A stretch of 64,000 bases of DNA, taken from Coprinopsis marcescibilis. Taxonomy: Eukaryota > Basidiomycota > Agaricomycetes > Agaricales > Psathyrellaceae. A model generated the notes under the pieces. It did no database searches and was not told the origin of the DNA. It saw only the letters and a program-made list of their open reading frames with translations. Location: assembly GCA_004369085.1 (NCBI GenBank), contig ML210203.1, forward strand, positions 1 through 64,000, read 5' to 3'. Positions 60,883-64,000 of the stretch are shown one piece after another (the stretch's first letter is position 1; every line of letters starts with the position of its first letter). Position numbers and translations under genes: made by a program.

Positions 60883-63525
60883 TCAAGCTTTGACGACGAG
60901 AGGCGGGGGGACAAAATCCTTGTGCACCCGCATATGCTGGCCGAGATTATCGTGCCGGCTGAAATCCTTGCCACACCCAGGGAACGGGCATGTGTGCGCT
61001 ACACAACACCTTCAGCACCCTTCACAGAAAAAAAAAGGACGGCGACTCACGTTTCTCATTGGTATGAATACTGCGGACGTGCCTCTTCAAATGCTCGCCC
61101 CGCGCAAAGCATTTACCGCAACCCTCCACATCGCAGAGGTACATGCGCGTCCCCTTAGACCCCCCACCTCCCCGACTTTTGCGTCCCAAAGGCGCAGACA
61201 CAGGCGCAGGACCTAGCACAATCATCAGCACAAGAAACCCACAACACAAAATCACATACCTGGCGTGCTAGTCTTTTTCAAATCTTCAAGACTGCTATAC
61301 GTCGGCACCCGACGTCCGCGGCTCTTCTTTGTCAAGTTGGGCACAGGCACAGGAACAGGCAAGCTGTTCGTGGGCCGGTTCTTGCGATTGCGCGAGCCAT
61401 CCTCGCCATCCTCGACGCTAGGCGAAACAGAACCAGAATCCGACGCGTCTCCATCGCAGACCGAGGGATTCAACGTCTTGAGCCCAGGGACTTGGGGAGA
61501 CCCCTCGACGGTTTGAGCGGCGACGGTGGCAGCGTACAAAGAGTACGGATTGTACCTCCCGCTCGCCCTCGCGCGAGCACCACGGCCTCTCCCGCGAGGG
61601 GCAGAGACCGACGACGACACGGCAGAAACAGCCCTGGACCTCGCCACCGTCGCACCCTTGCTTCTCGACCTCGAGCGCAACACAAACTCTCCATCCTTGT
61701 CATCATCATCGCTCTCATCGCTGCTCGTCAGATCCTCCTCCTCCTCCTGCATCTCTTCGCCGTCAATCTCCCCCTCCGCATCCTCCTCCCCTCCATCCTC
61801 CATCTCGGCAGCGGTCATGGGAGTGAGCGTCTGGGTGCTAGCCTTGCTCCTGGTGGACCGCGCAGTGATCGTCCTGGTCGACGCCCGCTGCTTCACACAC
61901 TCAATCTCAACCATCACCCCATCAGAATCCGAGTCGGAAGAATCAGCGCTGTCATACTCCCTTCCCTCCTTTTGCCATTCCTGGACCACGCCCAAGCCCA
62001 CTGCCACACTGCCGACGAGGGTCGGACTCGGGGCAGGATCAAAGTACGACTCTGGCTGCTCGGCGGGGCCGTCACCGAGCATCATGCGAGGCGAGATGCC
62101 TGGGTTCATCTCGACCGGGTACGACGAGGGACCGATCCCCATATCGATATCCATCCCACCTGCATCAACCTCCATCATGTCCATCTCCACAGCAAACGAC
62201 TGCTGCTTGCCGTCCATCATTCCCTCGGAAACAGCGTTCGAGCCCTCGTCGCCATACAACGCGGGGATGCACGTAACAGAGTTGGATGTCATCATCTCGC
62301 TCAGCAGGCGTGTGTTCTCATGGATGACCTGCGGTGGGATCTGGGCCACGGGAGAGTGGGACGAGGTGGAAGAACCAGAGGAAAGGGAAGGAGGGATCGA
62401 GCGGGAAGAGGAGACAGAGGACGGAGAGGACGGGCCGTAGGGCATGACGAGTGGGACAGAGCGTCTTCGCTGGTCAAACATCCTCTGCCTTTCGCGATAC
62501 ATCTTTTCGTACTGGCCAGCGTATTCGTCATCCTCGGGGATGCTTCTGGTCGGATCATCAAAGTACTCTTGATGGAGGGGCGACCTTCTTGCTTGCTGGC
62601 TCTGCTGGGGCCGTGGGTGGGCCGATCTCTGCTGGTGGTAGTATGGATGTGAGGAGGGGATGTGGGCCAAGCTCGCCCGCCTCTGCTCTAAAACGGCCTG
62701 GGATCCACCGCGTGCGGACATGATCGCGACAGGAACAGAGCCTGTGTATCCAATGGGCGAAGGGGTCAGTGGAGGGCCACCATAGTCAAACTCGTGACCT
62801 GGAGTGAGAGGCATGTGCATCTGTGCGGGAGAGAGCGAGGAGAGAGACGAGGCAGGCGATGTCGATGGGTTAAAGTTGAGATTGAGGTTGAGACTGAGAG
62901 AATGCTGCTCTGGTGGTGCTCTGGAGTACGAATAGATCTGGGGTGGCGAGCGGGACTGTGCGGGATGCCATTCACCGAGATCGAGCTCAAAGAGGACGGG
63001 CTGGCCGCCACTGCTGCCACTGCTGGAATGTCGCTGGTGATAGTGGCCATTTCCTGGAAGCATTGGGGGCTGCTGGTGGGGCGAGGCAGGATAGCGGCTG
63101 GGGACGGGGGAATGAATGGGCACACAGGGCGAAGTGGGTCGTTGGGGGATGTACAGCGGGTCGAGCATGTTTGGCTTTGCTGGACGGCTTGGCTTGGGCG
63201 AACCGTCAGAGGCGGCGTCGGCGATATGTTGGCTCTGCTGCTGATTGATTAGGAAAAAAGCAAGAGTGCAGATAACAGGCACTTACGAGTTGCTGGTACG
63301 AATTCATATATGAAAAGCTGCTGTAGCGTGAGAGGATGAATGCAAGCGGAAAAAGAGAGACACAGACTCGTAGAGTTCAACCTCGCTGGTCGCCGTGTAG
63401 ACTAGCGGGGGGGTGGCAAAGGAGACAGTGTCGTCGAATGGGAACATGTAGCTGGCAGATGCATCTGGTGCTCTCGTCTCGGGCAGCATCTTGGGGACAA
63501 AGTGGCGGTTGGTCGCAGAGGGCAT
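60883..63525 (-). CDS. C2H2 zinc-finger transcription factor (two C-terminal fingers)
   Basis: About five exons, roughly 800 residues. It starts at the ATG at 63525 (MPSATNRHFVPKMLPE) and ends at 60883. Most of the protein is disordered: Pro/Ser/His/Gln-rich with acidic patches (EEDAEGEIDGEEMQEEEEDL), as expected of an activation domain. Basic segments (KKSRGRRVPTYSSLEDLKK, PLGRKSRGGG) precede the fingers. Finger 1 is C-DVEG-C with H-VRSI-H (MYLCDVEGCGKCFARGEHLK). Finger 2, reached after an intron, is C-PFPG-C with H-MRV-H (SRHDNLGQHMRVHKDF). The GEHLKRH and HDNLGQH recognition helices match the Msn2/Rsv-like stress-response factors of fungi, which bind short C-rich (CCCCT) elements. Assignment to a particular ortholog is inference. 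The protein should be nuclear. Confidence 0.9.
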
Positions 63526-64000
63526 TCAAGAAATATCTGCGGCGTCCGGCCGTCGTTAGTTTTGGAATGGAAATGGATAGCGTGGAGGGGCGGGTATTCG
63601 AAATCAATTGATGCCGCGGGTAAACAGTCCAGATGATGTGGAGAAAGGCTAGAGCTTGGCGAGAGTCGCAGTGTGGTCGTCGTGTGTCGTGCAGAGTCGT
63701 CGCAGGTCGTGACAGGCGCCGTGATCCAGGGCAGATGAGGTGGGATGAGAGTGGAAGGAGAGCTGGCTGACTCGTCGCTGCTGCTCGCTACGGTCACGCC
63801 AACTGTTCCCAGACGATCTCAGATCTAGATCTAAACTCAATGAGCCGTCCCACTCTTTTGGCTCGCCCGTGCCTAGGATTCCAAATCCATCACTATCAGA
63901 TAATTCTCACTCGGATTCCACCGGACTTTGGTCGGCCTTTGCTATCTGCCCAATCCAGCCTGATCCGCTCACCGACTCGGCACACATCCACACCAATTGC
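63526..64000 (-). promoter_or_regulatory. Upstream region of the zinc-finger gene
   Basis: No gene is recognised before the window ends. A dyad built on AGATCT lies near 63815-63832. The stretch is read as promoter and 5' leader of the minus-strand zinc-finger gene. Open frames on the minus strand (63649-63840 and the overlapping 63402-63797) have no known motif. Confidence 0.35.

Noticed and set aside
61492..62652. Plus-strand frames of 304 and 386 codons opposite the zinc-finger gene
   Set aside because: They lie antisense to a GC-rich coding exon, are full of Arg/His/Leu or Ser runs, and have no known motif; the minus strand carries the real protein ending in two C2H2 fingers.
1..64000. 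CRISPR arrays, IS elements, rRNA genes, LTR retrotransposons
   Set aside because: No regularly spaced direct repeats, transposase or reverse transcriptase motifs, or rRNA-like sequence were seen on either strand by eye; a repeat search would be needed to exclude short degenerate copies.

Overview
This window reads as nuclear DNA of a filamentous basidiomycete, most likely an Agaricomycete. Genes lie on both strands and are cut by many introns of about 50-60 bp with GT..AG ends. Intergenic regions are short to moderate, and the gene content is eukaryotic and fungal: ribosomal proteins, a Raptor/Kog1 subunit, dynactin p150, a fungal xanthine dioxygenase, a fungal-style NACHT-ankyrin protein, and an intron-containing nuclear tRNA. 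Placement below phylum is inference. No operons, CRISPR arrays or intact transposons were seen. All gene models were spliced by eye, so internal boundaries given without exact coordinates are approximate.

Layout, left to right. 0.7-6.4 kb (+): full-length ABCA-type ABC transporter. 6.5-7.4 kb (-): small ER-type membrane protein resembling Pga1. 8.3-9.7 kb (+): CRAL-TRIO/Sec14-like lipid-transfer protein. 9.9-10.9 kb (-): FMN-binding pyridoxamine-oxidase-like protein. 11.3-11.8 kb (+): a tiny five-exon Swi5 recombination mediator. 12.5-15.9 kb (+): an NLR-like NACHT protein with 12 ankyrin-type units; its Walker A motif lies on a 25-nt micro-exon. 16.45-16.53 kb (-): tRNA-Glu(CUC) with a 14-nt intron. 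17.6-21.8 kb (-): AGC kinase with a PX-like N-terminus, a large activation-loop insert and a long acidic tail. 23.6-28.4 kb (-): a 1,555-residue mostly disordered protein. 28.4-31.5 kb: no gene recognised. 31.5-32.9 kb (-): xanthine dioxygenase XanA. 34.0-34.7 kb (-) and 34.9-35.8 kb (+): ribosomal proteins eL21 and uS4, divergent. 36.4-41.6 kb (-): Kog1/Raptor. 41.9-46.4 kb (+): dynactin p150Glued, divergent from kog1. 46.7-49.3 kb (-): flavin monooxygenase of the Baeyer-Villiger type. 50.2-53.2 kb (+): auxilin/Swa2-like protein (UBA, TPR, J domain). 53.5-56.2 kb (-): CorA-family Mg2+ transporter. 56.2-60.9 kb: no gene recognised. 60.9-63.5 kb (-): two-finger C2H2 transcription factor.

Most of these are housekeeping genes with independent jobs: membrane traffic and lipid handling, cytoskeletal transport, translation, TOR signalling, purine use and metal uptake. 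The main accessory-type locus is the NACHT-ankyrin gene at 12.5-15.9 kb, which belongs to a class of signal-transducing NTPases implicated in fungal non-self recognition. It is the best candidate here for uncharacterised biology. The PX-AGC kinase and the large disordered protein are the next most informative unknowns.
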